64,000 nt of DNA from Bin87 sp965261925 (GTDB lineage: Bacteria; Chloroflexota; Dehalococcoidia; Lucifugimonadales; UBA3495), in contig OZ253486.1 in assembly GCA_965261925.1 (NCBI GenBank), positions 992,001 to 1,056,000 on the forward strand, read 5' to 3'. Of the stretch, positions 1 through 8,722 are shown piece by piece; within the stretch, counting starts at the first letter, position 1; every line of letters starts with the position of its first letter. The notes below the pieces were generated by a model. It had not been told where the DNA came from and did no database searches. It saw only the letters and a program-made list of their open reading frames with translations. The translations under genes and the position numbers were made by a program.

Positions 1-1401
1 GCGTTGCAACGTGCGCAGGTGAGCCCGACTGAAACGATCTGGCTCAGCTTCTTGCAGTCGGCCCAGCAATACCACCGCACTGGCATCCGGGTCTTCCTGC
101 AACCAGCCCAGCACGTCGCACCACACTCCTTCGAAAGGATCTGGCCGAGTTCGCCAGGTGCGGGGCGGTTGCACCCGCCGCTCCCGTGAGGTACGCGCTG
201 CATCCTGCCGCCACAAGTCGGGCAACTTGGCCAGGAACTGTTCCAGGCTCTCGCCGCTGGGAGTGGGCCGGATTTCGGGGAATGTAACCGCTGCCAGGGC
301 CGACTGGGCTTCCCGGATGGCGTGCAGCAGCGCCACCGGGTCCAACTTGACCCGATACTGACTCAGCGCCGCCTTCATCTCCACGCTGACCGCGTCGTGC
401 TGCATCAGCCGATCGCAGGGTGTGGCGGGCGGGCTGTACCGCTTGACCACCCTGGAGCCGTGCCGAGTTTTCTCCACCAACTTGAACGACGGCTGGAAGT
501 AGTTCACGTACTGTCGCACCGCCCCGTACAGGTGGGCCATGGTCTGACCGGCCACCGAGCCGGAGTAGCGGTCATGACCGACGAAGTGGCGGACCACGGC
601 GCCATTCTTCTGCTCGATCCAGGCCTGGTCGTTCTTGCGGTACGGCCGGGAACGGGTGAACTCAATGCCCCGCTCAGCGCAGTACTTGATCAGCGTCTCG
701 TTGATGAATACGCTGTCGTTGTCCGAGTCGATGCCTTTGACGGGGAAGGGCAGCTGTCGCCCGATGGCCTCCAGTCCTGCCACCACCAGGGACTGCTCTC
801 TGGCCAGCAGTGGAACGGCCTCGGTCCAGCCGGTGCAGATATCGGTGGCCACCAGGCTGTGGATCATGGAACCCCACAGGGAGCCGCCGTGGTGGACCAC
901 CAGGTCAATCTCCAGGAATCCTGGTGGCGGCGAATGCCAGTCTGCGAAGGTCCGCACCGGAATATTGCGGCCCAGCGGCTGCCTCCGGCGTCTGAGCCGG
1001 CGGCCCGCCGGTGTCCTGATGGGCTGGAGCAGTCGGTCCAGGGTGGCGGCGCTGGCCGCCAGCAGCCGTTGGCGAACCCCAGGGTCCAGATCCAGGTGGC
1101 CGTGGCGCTCCATGGACTCCACCAGGTGGGGCAATGCCGCCTTCAGCCGCTTGCCGCAGATCCGGTCAGCAGCTTCCCAGGCCAGGATCACTGCTTCTCT
1201 CACGGCCTCGTCGTAGATGCGCCGGCCCTTCACGGTGGGCAACTTCTCTCCGTCATCGCCGGATTGCCCCAGCAACCTGATGCCATGCTTGCGGTGATGA
1301 CCGGTAACCGCGATGAACTCGTCGAGAATCAGGCTTTTCTCCCGCTTCGATGAAGCTCGGTAGCGGTCTCGGATCGTCGCCAGCAGTTCCTGTTTCGCCA
1401 T
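1..1401 (-). CDS. Integrase-type DDE transposase, C-terminus off the window
   Basis: An open frame of at least 467 codons runs without a stop from ATG at 1401 to the window edge. A GGGGGGAGG ribosome site lies about 10 bases upstream of the start. The N-terminal part is a helical DNA-binding region. The catalytic core shows the DDE triad: LEIDLVVH, then KGIDSDNDSVF, then AWIEQKNGAVVR. This fits an rve-type integrase fold that cuts and joins the ends of the insertion sequence. The last visible part, starting at about residue 413 with WRTRPDPFEGVW and ending LRTLQR, closely resembles a segment near the N-terminus of the neighbouring IstA. The gene is easy to miss because it has no stop inside the window and longer meaningless frames lie opposite it. 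Confidence 0.85.
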   Translation of the reverse strand, partial: MAKQELLATIRDRYRASSKREKSLILDEFIAVTGHHRKHGIRLLGQSGDDGEKLPTVKGRRIYDEAVREAVILAWEAADRICGKRLKAALPHLVESMERHGHLDLDPGVRQRLLAASAATLDRLLQPIRTPAGRRLRRRRQPLGRNIPVRTFADWHSPPPGFLEIDLVVHHGGSLWGSMIHSLVATDICTGWTEAVPLLAREQSLVVAGLEAIGRQLPFPVKGIDSDNDSVFINETLIKYCAERGIEFTRSRPYRKNDQAWIEQKNGAVVRHFVGHDRYSGSVAGQTMAHLYGAVRQYVNYFQPSFKLVEKTRHGSRVVKRYSPPATPCDRLMQHDAVSVEMKAALSQYRVKLDPVALLHAIREAQSALAAVTFPEIRPTPSGESLEQFLAKLPDLWRQDAARTSRERRVQPPRTWRTRPDPFEGVWCDVLGWLQEDPDASAVVLLGRLQEAEPDRFSRAHLRTLQR

Positions 1402-1440
1402 CTTGCTGATGCCTCCCCCCACGCGATTGCCTCCCCGATT

Positions 1441-1499
1441 TTGGGTAACATTTTATTTGAGGCAACCATTTGCGTTGGGTAACGGTTTTGTTGAGGCAA
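1441..1499. repeat. Tandem terminal repeats of the integrase-type IS
   Basis: Two 25-base direct repeats occupy 1441-1465 and 1475-1499 and match at 21 of 25 positions. Both begin TTGGGTAAC and end TTGAGGCAA, with starts 34 bases apart. They lie just upstream of the transposase start and at the junction with istA, as expected for transposase binding sites at an element end. Confidence 0.75.
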
Positions 1500-2727
1500 T
1501 GCGCATGGCGGTAATTGACGTTGGCTGCACCCTCGCCGCGCACCCGTTCCATGCGTTCCACCAGGTGGCCCTTGTAGTAGACTTCCACCCAGTCGGCGTA
1601 CAAACGGATCTGCACCTCCTTGCCGATGAGGCGGGAGGGTACGCTGTAGCTATGTCCCGCTACCTGGATGGTGCTCCACTTGCGCACCTTGGACTGGTAG
1701 TTGACGTATTCCGGCACGGGAGCTGGCGGTAGGGAGCCCAGGCAAAGCATCTCCTGCTCCAGCTTCCCCTCTACCAGACGATTGCGTCTCTCCACCATCT
1801 CCCGTACGAAGTGGGCGTAGTCGTCGGCGGTGTGGAAATCGCGGCTGCCCCGCAGGATGAGGGCCTGGTCGATCGCGTCCTTGAGGCGGTAGTGGGCATG
1901 CTCGGCGACGCCGTTTTCATGGCTCTGGCCGCGATTGATGCGGGTGGAACGGAGACCGTAGTGGTCCAGCAGAGCGGAGTAATTGTCGTTTAGTGCACGG
2001 CCGCGGCTGCGTTTCACCTCGTGGGTGGCAGCCGAGGTATTGTCTGAGCGCACCACCTCTGGGACGCCGCCCAGGGTCCAGAGGGCATTCTGCAATCCCT
2101 GCTGCAACGCCAGGAAGGTCTCACCGGCGGCGACCTCGGCGTAGCGCCATCCAGAGTGGCTGAGGATCAACTGGAACAGCAGGTGCGGGTAGGACTCTCC
2201 GGCGATGGTCACCTTGAGTTCCCCGCAGTGGGTGAAGTCGAACTGGGCTTCCCGACCCGGCGGATGCTCCTGGGGGAAGTACACCTCCCGCTCCGGCCCG
2301 TGCAGCGCCCGCCAGTCCTGTAACCGTCGTTGCAGCGTCCTGAGTTGGGAGGCGCTGAACCGACCGGGATGCTGCTCGGCCAACCAGTCAATAATTGTCG
2401 TTGCCCTCAGCCTGCCGGTCGGATCATTCCGTAGCAGCGGCTCGATCGCATCCTCCCACACCCCGTCGAAGGGATCGGGCCGAGTGCGCCACCAGTGCTC
2501 CGGTTTCGTCGCCGACGGCAATGGACCACTCTGCCACTTGCGCGCTGAACGCACGCTCATCCCAGCCTTGGCTGCTGCCGTTTCCTGTGTTTTGCCTTCC
2601 ATACGTTTCTGCCTCAGTAGCCCTACTTGTCGGTCTGTAATCAACGGTACCTCCGTACCGAATGATTACCCCATATCGACCGGCAAAAATGGTCGACGCT
2701 ACCGGCAGGATCAATTGTCGTTAATCA
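1500..2727 (-). mobile_element. IS21-like element, interrupted
   Basis: This is the istA end of an IS21-family element. Its outer end appears to be base 2727: read on the minus strand it begins TGATTAACGACAATTG, with the TG terminus usual in the family, and it abuts the truncated MFS gene. The AATTGTCGTT motif recurs near 2391 and 1979. istB and the far end are not in the window, because the integrase-type element was inserted into istA. The exact outer boundary is inferred from where the MFS protein stops matching its family. Confidence 0.7.
1505..2644 (-). pseudogene. istA: IstA transposase of IS21 family, 3' end disrupted
   Basis: About 380 codons of IstA are intact from a TTG start at 2644 that follows GGAGGT. 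An N-terminal helix-turn-helix (RKRMEGKTQETAAAKAGMS) is followed by a WRTRPDPFDGVW...LRTLQRR linker. The DDE core reads AQFDFTHCG, VVRSDNTSA and QSHENGVAEHA. The frame reaches VNYRH, a conserved point in IstA, and then continues into the inserted element as foreign sequence until a stop at 1253. The C-terminal domain and the partner ATPase istB are missing here, so the transposase should be inactive unless the insert is precisely lost. Confidence 0.85.
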
Positions 2728-3882
2728 CTGGTAGCCCACGCTCGCCAGCAGCAAGCCGGAAAGACCGGCCCCAAGCACTCCGCCGGCCTGGTTGCTGAAA
2801 CCGATCAGACTCGCGCCCGTGGCCTTGGATTCCCCCGAGTGCTCCGTGCTGCCGGCCAGCAGCACCGGCGTCGTGATGCTCAATAGGCCCGATCCCACCG
2901 TGGCCACCGCAACCGCCGGCCAGAGCCCCAAATCGAAAACGAAGAACAGGAACCCGCAGACACCCCCGACCGTTGCGGTCACGGCCATCACCGCGACCCG
3001 GTAACTCTTCGTCGCCACGATCCCCGCAGTGTAGCTTCCCGCCACCTGACCGAATGCGGAAATCATCAGCGGCAGTGCCACGAACCCCAGGCTCACGTCG
3101 TAGGCCTGTATCAAATAGGCGGCGAGAAAGCTGATTAAACTCCAGTAGGCCATGCGCTGGGCGACGTTCACCGTAACGGCCAGGCGAAAATAATTCAGGG
3201 AAAGCAGTGACCGATACCTGGCAAAGAACACAAACCCGCGAACACGATCCCGGCTGTCCCGGGGATACCAGACCCAGTTCAAAAGTAACGCCGCGCCCAG
3301 GAACAGGCCCGCGAGTACAAAGGCGAACCGCCAGCCCCACAAGTCTGCGAAGAGGGCAATCAACGGGATGCTGATGGCCGAAGTCAACACCAGGGTGCTG
3401 GCGATGCCGCCGATGGCCTGGGCTCGCCTGGCCGGGGAGATGACGTCGGAAATCACCCCGATTGATGTGGGCGCAATGGCTCCTCCGCCCAGGCCAGCCA
3501 GTATCCTGAGGGCCATCATGACTTCGATATTGGGCGCGAAAGCAGAGGCAAGCAGGGACACCACCACCAGGAACACTCCGGCAAGCGCCATTGGGCGGCG
3601 GCCGATGGAATCGGCCAGCGGCCCCACCGCGACGATGGAGACCGCCCACGCCGCAAAGGTAGCCGTGGCCAATTGCCCCGCAACTGCCACCGAAACATCA
3701 AGGTCCCTGGCGATCTCCACCAGGAGCGCCGGCACCATCAATACCCCGGTTTGAGTTCCAAAAACGGCGAGACAGAGCAGGAAGTAGAACCAGGCCTTGT
3801 TGATCTCTTTGCCGGGTGTTTGTGCCGCCTCAATCATGATGTCGTTTGTCTCTGTTCCGGCGTGGTTGCCATTGTCAGTCAC
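2725..3882 (-). pseudogene. MFS transporter truncated by IS21-like insertion
   Basis: A 385-residue major facilitator protein with a GTG start at 3882 (an ATG 15 codons on is also possible). It has the 12-helix carrier pattern of the drug:H+ antiporter type, including GPLADSIGRRP between helices 2 and 3 and LAGLGGGAIAP in helix 4. It ends GLLLASVGYQ, just where helix 11 gives way to helix 12, and the stop codon TGA is formed by the first three bases of the IS21-like element. About 25-30 residues, the last helix, are therefore lost. The substrate cannot be named. Function after loss of helix 12 is doubtful. Confidence 0.8.
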
Positions 3883-4148
3883 GGCTATTCACTGTATCAG
3901 GTCGATTCAATCGAAGGTCCGCCTGACCATGGCAATCCGTGCGGTTACGGCATAACCCGCGCAGGTTTCAGGAGTATCCATTCGTCACGGCGCTAACGGC
4001 AGCCGCGGGCAGTTGCATCTCCTCACAGATGCGCAGTTCTCTGACCTCGCCGCCTTCGTTGCGTTATCCACACCCCCTACGTACAATTACCCATCCGCAC
4101 GTTCCTTGTGGTCTTCGGACTTCGCGCCAGCAACAGCAGGAGAGCAAA

Positions 4149-4379
4149 TTGACTACTACCAACCAGACCGAAATCGTCCTCTACACCCACCCTGACTGCC
4201 CTTTCTCCGCGCAGGCCAAGATGCACTACCGCCGCCAGCGCGTGGCCTACACCGAGATCGACGTCTCCAAGCAGCCCGACCAGGTGCCGGCCCTCCTCGA
4301 GCTCTCCGGCGGCGAGCGGATCACCCCTATCATCGTCGAGAACGGCGTCGTCACCATCGGCTTCGAAGGCGGCTTTTGA
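4149..4379 (+). CDS. Uxx-star family glutaredoxin-like protein
   Basis: A 76-residue thioredoxin-fold protein. The start is read as TTG at 4149, five bases after a CAGGAGAG ribosome site; an upstream in-frame ATG at 3939 would add a tail without resemblance to the family. The sequence IVLYTHPDCPFSAQAK gives a single active-site cysteine in a C-P-F-S motif, and SGGERITPIIVENG is the usual cis-proline and glutathione-site region. This is the cysteine form of the small family whose other members have selenocysteine at this place. It probably handles thiol or disulfide exchange in the cytoplasm; the partner is unknown. It sits upstream of recA on the same strand, but recA has its own promoter. 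Confidence 0.75.
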   Translation: MTTTNQTEIVLYTHPDCPFSAQAKMHYRRQRVAYTEIDVSKQPDQVPALLELSGGERITPIIVENGVVTIGFEGGF

Positions 4380-4438
4380 GACTTCTAGCCCCGGGGCCGT
4401 GCGCCCCGTAAATCCCGCCAAAATAGTGACATCGCCTA

Positions 4439-4467
4439 TTGCATCAATGGAACGCGCGTGCTAAACT
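4439..4467 (+). promoter_or_regulatory. recA promoter with SOS-box-like sequence
   Basis: A sigma-70-type promoter, TTGCAT at 4439-4444, a 17-base spacer and TAAACT at 4462-4467, lies 37 bases before the recA start. The spacer holds GAACGCGCGTGC at 4450-4461, one mismatch from the GAAC-N4-GTTC pattern of Bacillus-type LexA sites, placed where a repressor would block RNA polymerase. Regulation by LexA is inferred. Confidence 0.6.
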
Positions 4468-4504
4468 TCCCGTGAATGCAAACCAGCCGTGCGGGAGACT
4501 GAAG

Positions 4505-5620
4505 ATGGCAATCAACCCCGAAACCCTGAATCTCGACAAGAACAAGCTGGCCGCCCTCGAGGTCGCCCTCGGCCGTATCGAAAAGGACCACGGCAAGGGC
4601 GCAGTGATGCGCGGCGACGAGCAGGTCGCTCACCTCATCACCAACGTCATCCCCACCGGCTCTCTGTCCCTGGACCTGGCCCTGGGTGTCGGTGGCCTGC
4701 CCCGTGGCCGTGTTACCGAGATCTACGGCGGGGAGTCGGCCGGCAAGTCCACCCTCGCCATCCATATCATGGCCGAAACCCAGCGCATGGGCGGTCTCGC
4801 CGCCTACATCGACGCCGAGCACGCCCTGGACCCGCACTACGCCACCAATTGCGGCCTCGACCTGAACAACCTGCTCATCTCCCAGCCCGACTCCGCCGAG
4901 CAGGCCCTGGACATAACCGAGCAGTTGGTTCGCAGTGGCGCCGTCGACGCCGTCCTGATTGACAGCGTCGCCGCCCTGGTTCCCCAGGCCGAAATCGAAG
5001 GTGACATGGGTGATGTCCACGTCGGTATGCAGGCCCGCCTGATGTCCCAGGCTCTGCGCAAGCTCACCTCCACCATCAACCGCTCCCGCACCGCCGTCGT
5101 CTTCATCAACCAGATCCGAGAGAAGATCGGCGTCAGTTACGGGAGCCCCGAGGTCACCCCCGGCGGCCGCGCTCTCAAGTTCTACAGCTCCGTCCGCATC
5201 GACCTACGCCGCAGCGAGTCCCTCAAGCAGGGCTCGGAGATCATCGGCAGTCGCGTGCGCGCCCGCATCGTCAAGAACAAGGTTGCTGCCCCCTTCCGTG
5301 TCGCCGAGTTCGACATCATGTTCAACCAGGGTATCAGCAAGGTGGGCGACCTGCTGGACATCGGCGTGAACCAGAACATCATCAAGAAGGCCGGCGCTTT
5401 CTACTCCTACGGCGAGACCCGTCTCGGCCAGGGACGCGAAAACTCCAAGAACTTCCTCCTGGAACACATCGAGATCGCCGACGAGATCGAGGCCCTCATC
5501 CGCGGTGACGAGGTGTCCGATGATGACCTGCCCGACGGCAACGTCAACGGTCACTTGGAAGGCGCTGCTGCCGATGGCGCCGCCTACGTCGCCAACCCCA
5601 ACTCCGTCAGCCTGAACTAG
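4505..5620 (+). CDS. recA: Recombinase RecA
   Basis: A 371-residue RecA, near the usual 340-360. The ATG at 4505 follows GGGAGA. It binds single-stranded DNA as an ATP-driven filament, carries out strand exchange in recombinational repair, and promotes LexA self-cleavage. Visible motifs are Walker A GGESAGKST (residues 75-83, a variant of the common GPESSGKTT), the Walker B segment AVLIDSVAALVP, the L1/L2 DNA-binding loops around GDMGDVHVGMQARLMSQ and VVFINQIREKIGV, and an acidic C-terminus. recX follows 12 bases after the stop, so the two are probably co-transcribed. Confidence 0.97.
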   Translation: MAINPETLNLDKNKLAALEVALGRIEKDHGKGAVMRGDEQVAHLITNVIPTGSLSLDLALGVGGLPRGRVTEIYGGESAGKSTLAIHIMAETQRMGGLAAYIDAEHALDPHYATNCGLDLNNLLISQPDSAEQALDITEQLVRSGAVDAVLIDSVAALVPQAEIEGDMGDVHVGMQARLMSQALRKLTSTINRSRTAVVFINQIREKIGVSYGSPEVTPGGRALKFYSSVRIDLRRSESLKQGSEIIGSRVRARIVKNKVAAPFRVAEFDIMFNQGISKVGDLLDIGVNQNIIKKAGAFYSYGETRLGQGRENSKNFLLEHIEIADEIEALIRGDEVSDDDLPDGNVNGHLEGAAADGAAYVANPNSVSLN

Positions 5621-5632
5621 CCGTCACCGGCC

Positions 5633-6142
5633 ATGATCGACGCTCCGGCGAACCCACCACTCGTGTCCGAAGAGGCCTACGGCCAGGCTCTTCGGGTTGC
5701 CCTCCGCTACGTCAGCTTCAAGCCCAGAACGGTGGCGGAGGTGCGCCGGCGCGTCGGCCGTGACTTCGACCAACCCGCCGTGGAGCAGGTGCTCGCCTCC
5801 CTCAAGCGCTACTGCTACCTGGACGACGTCGAGTTCGCCAGCCAATGGCGCAACAGCCGCGACCGCCGCAAACCACGCGGGTCCTCGCTCATCCGTCGCG
5901 AGCTTCGCGCCAAGGGCGTCGCGGAACCCATCATCGACGATGCGTTGGTTGGCCTGGACGAGACTGACGCCGCCTACCGTGCCGGAGAACGGCGCGCCCA
6001 GCGATGGCTTTCCGGCGGCTCGATGCCCTACGCGAACTTTCACCGCAAGATGTGGGACTACCTGCAGCGGCGCGGCTTCCCCTCTGGCGTGACCCGGGAC
6101 ACCGTCCGCCGCCTCTGGGCGGAAAACGCCGCAACGGACTAA
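5633..6142 (+). CDS. recX: RecX regulatory protein
   Basis: A 169-residue protein made of repeated three-helix units, rich in Arg and Lys, with the family pattern ALRYVSFKPRTVAEVRRRV near the N-terminus and LIRRELRAKGV in the second unit. RecX binds in the groove of RecA filaments and limits their growth and activity. Its place directly after recA, 12 bases downstream, is the classic arrangement and supports the call. The exact start is uncertain, since other in-frame starts lie close by. Confidence 0.9.
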   Translation: MIDAPANPPLVSEEAYGQALRVALRYVSFKPRTVAEVRRRVGRDFDQPAVEQVLASLKRYCYLDDVEFASQWRNSRDRRKPRGSSLIRRELRAKGVAEPIIDDALVGLDETDAAYRAGERRAQRWLSGGSMPYANFHRKMWDYLQRRGFPSGVTRDTVRRLWAENAATD

Positions 6143-6207
6143 ACCGGCCTGACCTCGGCACTCCGCGCGAGGATCCCGCCAGGCATCCGCGTCAGTGGCG
6201 TTGCCCT

Positions 6208-6719
6208 CTACAGCCGCACCCGCCCGATTGCGATCAGCACCCCGCCAATGAGCGCGAGAATACCCCAAAGGCTCAACGCCAGCCCTCCGGTCAGGACCAT
6301 TGCCACCACCGAGCTGACCACCACCGTCCCGCCGGCAATGTACATCAGACCCTTGCTGCGCTTCAGGTTGACCACCCGGCTGATGATCTCCCCGGCCGCA
6401 TAACCCACCACCAGGGGTGTGACCAAAAGCGCCACCAGCCGCGTTCCGGTGAAGAACACCAGCGTTAGCCACAGGACCACCCCGAGCACGCCGATCACCG
6501 CGGCAACTGCGGCGGCCTTCGCGTAGTTTGCCGGCCGCACGTCGAACGTCGGCATGGGCACCGCCCGGCCGCATTCCCGGCATCGGATCCCCACCGGCGC
6601 CTGCACCAGGCAATTCGTGCATATCGCCCGCTTGCACTGGCTGCACGATAACCCCGTCGGCACCGCCGGATGCCAGTGGCACGTCATCACTTGAGATTCG
6701 GTCTGCTGTTCTGCCATAC
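6208..6719 (-). CDS. Zinc-ribbon membrane protein
   Basis: A 170-residue protein with the start at ATG 6719 after CGAGGG. Residues about 12-50 form a treble-clef or B-box-like zinc site, CHWHP...CSQCKRAICTNC...CRECGRA, of the kind found at the N-terminus of bacterial rhomboid proteases and related membrane proteins. The rest has four hydrophobic segments separated by short loops, with LVGVLGVVLWLTLVFF-like stretches, and no rhomboid catalytic GxSG. It is probably an inner-membrane protein with a cytoplasmic zinc head. Its function is unknown. It lies convergent to recX. Confidence 0.7.
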
Positions 6720-6847
6720 CCTCGTTATCCCCTGGAGTGCTGCTTATTTGGTCATGGCTGGTGCGATGGCGACGCGGCAATCCCGCTACCATCGCAACCG
6801 CCCCGGCACGAACGGACGCCCGCGGTGCGCCGGGTCATTCGATTTCC

Positions 6848-6960
6848 CTGAATGCCATTGCGAGCAATCCAATTATCATCGCAAGCCACTCAAATGTCAT
6901 TCCGAGCGCAGCGTGGCGATCTCGCCGCCGCAGCATCGGCTCTTGCCGAAACTGTCTCCG
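6848..6960 (+). repeat. Dispersed repeat, family B copy
   Basis: The gap 6720-7057 contains no gene. It holds a copy of a repeat whose core is CATTCCGAGCGCAGCGTGGC followed by GGCTCTTGCC about 30 bases later. The same order of blocks occurs in reverse orientation at 21640-21724. The GCGAGCGNAGCG core also occurs in the MITE-like copies at 12564 and 58144. Confidence 0.65.
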
Positions 6961-7057
6961 TCGCTCCGTGACTGCCGCGTTGTGCCCTTCGACGGCAACA
7001 ATTCGGTGACCCTGCCGCACTGCGCTGGAGATGTGACGCCAGGGCGCCCACCGGTCG

Positions 7058-7774
7058 TTACCCCGTATCCTTCCGGTACTCTGCGGTGCGGGCGAGCCAT
7101 GCCTCCCGGTCCGCGATGTCCCGGTCCCGCACCAGCCGGTTGAACATCACCGTGCTCCAGGGGACGTCCGCCGGAGCCGGTTGCCCGTTCGACGCCAGCC
7201 GCTTCAACAGGATCAGGACCGCTCCCCCCGCCGCGAACACTGCCAACTGCTCGTTGCCTCCGACCAGCAGCCATCGCTCCGGCCACGCCAGCGCCAGCAG
7301 CGGCAGCGCCAGCATCACCGCCAGCAGCCACTCCGCCGACCGTCGCGTCACCCGCCACCCCAGCAAATACAGCGCCAGGGCCATCGCGAAAAAGGGCGGC
7401 GACATCCCCAATATCCCCCCGGCCCACGCGCCCACGCTCCTGCCTCCGGTGAAGCGCAGGAACGGCGACCAGTTGTTGCCCAAAATCGTGAACAACGGCG
7501 TCGGCATCAGCCACCAGCCCATGTCCCCCAGACCCAGCGCGTACTGTCCCGCCAGTATCGGTCCCGACCCACGCCCCAGGTCGATGACGGCGGTGGGCAA
7601 CAACCACTTCCTTCCCATTTGGCTGGCCAGGTTGCTCGCGCCCACGTTGCCGCTGCCGTGTTGCCTCAGGTCGACCCCCCCCAGCGCGCGACCCAGCAAA
7701 TACGATATCGGCGCGGCCCCGATCAGGTATGCAACCACCCACAGGCCGATCAGCGTTGCCGTTTCCCCCGACAT
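7058..7774 (-). CDS. plsY: Glycerol-3-phosphate acyltransferase PlsY
   Basis: A 238-residue multi-pass membrane enzyme with about six membrane segments. PlsY transfers the acyl group of acyl-phosphate to the sn-1 position of glycerol-3-phosphate, the first step of phospholipid synthesis. The signature GSGNVGASN is present at residues 41-49, with a second conserved loop FTGGRSVGAWAGG where many members have GGKGVAT, so that loop is divergent. The C-terminal 40 residues form a soluble extension. It is last in the minus-strand run rny, ymdB-like, PHP and plsY. Confidence 0.85.
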   Translation of the reverse strand: MSGETATLIGLWVVAYLIGAAPISYLLGRALGGVDLRQHGSGNVGASNLASQMGRKWLLPTAVIDLGRGSGPILAGQYALGLGDMGWWLMPTPLFTILGNNWSPFLRFTGGRSVGAWAGGILGMSPPFFAMALALYLLGWRVTRRSAEWLLAVMLALPLLALAWPERWLLVGGNEQLAVFAAGGAVLILLKRLASNGQPAPADVPWSTVMFNRLVRDRDIADREAWLARTAEYRKDTG

Positions 7775-7816
7775 GTTGGCAACTCCACGGTTGCCACCTT
7801 CAGCCCCGGTCGCGCT

Positions 7817-8689
7817 TTACCGGCGCGACGCCAGCTGCCGGGCGGCGTCCTGAAGCCGCTCTACCGTTTCCATGGGCGGCCCGTTGACGCCGGGAAATGG
7901 CTCCCGCGAGTTCCCGCTGTGATGATAGTCGCTCCCGCCGCAAGGGATCAGGTCGTACGCCCGCGCCACGTCCGCCAGCCAGTCCACCGTCGCCTCGTCG
8001 TACATCGCGTAATGCACTTCCATCCCGTGCAGGCCGGCCGCCTTCAGTCCCTCAACCGTCTCGATCAGCGATTGCTCCGGCTCCGGCTCGTTGCCGCGCC
8101 GCTCGAACCACGGGTGCGCGAACACCGCGACGCCGCCCACGTCGTTCAGCAGTTTCACCGCGTCGGGCGGGGTCAGCTTGGCCCGCTCCACGTACGCCTT
8201 GCCATTGCGCCCCAGGTATTCCCGGAAAGCGTCCGACGGCTCGGAGAAATAACCCGCTTCCACCAGCGCCTGCGCCACATGCGGTCGCCCCACCGAGGCG
8301 TCCCCGGCTATCTCCCGCACCCGCTCCCACTCGATGTGCATCCCGAACTCCGCCAACTTCTGCACCATCCCTTCGCCGCGTGCCAGCCTCCCCTCGCGGA
8401 ATCCGGCCAGCGTCTCCTGGAATCCGGCGTCCGTCACGTCCATGAAGTAACCCAGCATGTGCACTTCGCCGCCGGGCACGTCGCAGCCCAGTTCGATGCC
8501 GGGGATCAGCCGCATGCCGGGGACCTTGTCCACCGCCCTTTGCGCCTCTGCCAACCCCGCCGTGGTGTCGTGGTCGCTCACCGAAATCGTCCGCAACCCC
8601 TTGGACGCGGTCAATTCCACCAGCTCGGTCGGCGTCAAGCGCCCGTCCGACGCGGTGGTGTGCAGGTGCAGGTCAACAGAAATTGCCAT
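7817..8689 (-). CDS. PHP domain phosphoesterase
   Basis: A 290-residue single-domain PHP protein. It opens with the metal-binding motif DLHLHTTASDGRLTP, followed by ISVSDHDTTAG, PGIELGCD and late histidines in VFAHPWFERR and GSDYHHSGN. These match the RNase AM or 3',5'-nucleoside bisphosphate phosphatase group (TrpH/YciV-like), which hydrolyses phosphate monoesters with three metal ions. The substrate is not certain. It starts 33 bases downstream of the YmdB-like gene and is probably in the same transcript. Confidence 0.85.
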   Translation of the reverse strand: MAISVDLHLHTTASDGRLTPTELVELTASKGLRTISVSDHDTTAGLAEAQRAVDKVPGMRLIPGIELGCDVPGGEVHMLGYFMDVTDAGFQETLAGFREGRLARGEGMVQKLAEFGMHIEWERVREIAGDASVGRPHVAQALVEAGYFSEPSDAFREYLGRNGKAYVERAKLTPPDAVKLLNDVGGVAVFAHPWFERRGNEPEPEQSLIETVEGLKAAGLHGMEVHYAMYDEATVDWLADVARAYDLIPCGGSDYHHSGNSREPFPGVNGPPMETVERLQDAARQLASRR

Positions 8690-8722
8690 CAGGTCTCCCA
8701 GAAAGCGTGGATGTTCTTCTCG

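Larger units (their letters stand above)
1..1499 (-). mobile_element. Integrase-type insertion sequence, cut by window start
   Basis: The element contains one minus-strand DDE transposase gene and ends on the right with two imperfect 25-bp direct copies of a TTGGGTAAC...TTGAGGCAA motif. It interrupts the istA gene of an IS21-like element: the IstA reading frame is normal down to base 1505 and then enters this sequence. The other end lies outside the window. By its transposase it is IS481/ISNCY-like; the family assignment is from memory of the protein type. Confidence 0.75.

Noticed and set aside
322..1353. A 343-codon open frame on the plus strand
   Set aside because: It is the antisense of the integrase-type transposase. 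It has no family motif and a composition of His, Gln and Pro typical of reversed GC-rich codons.
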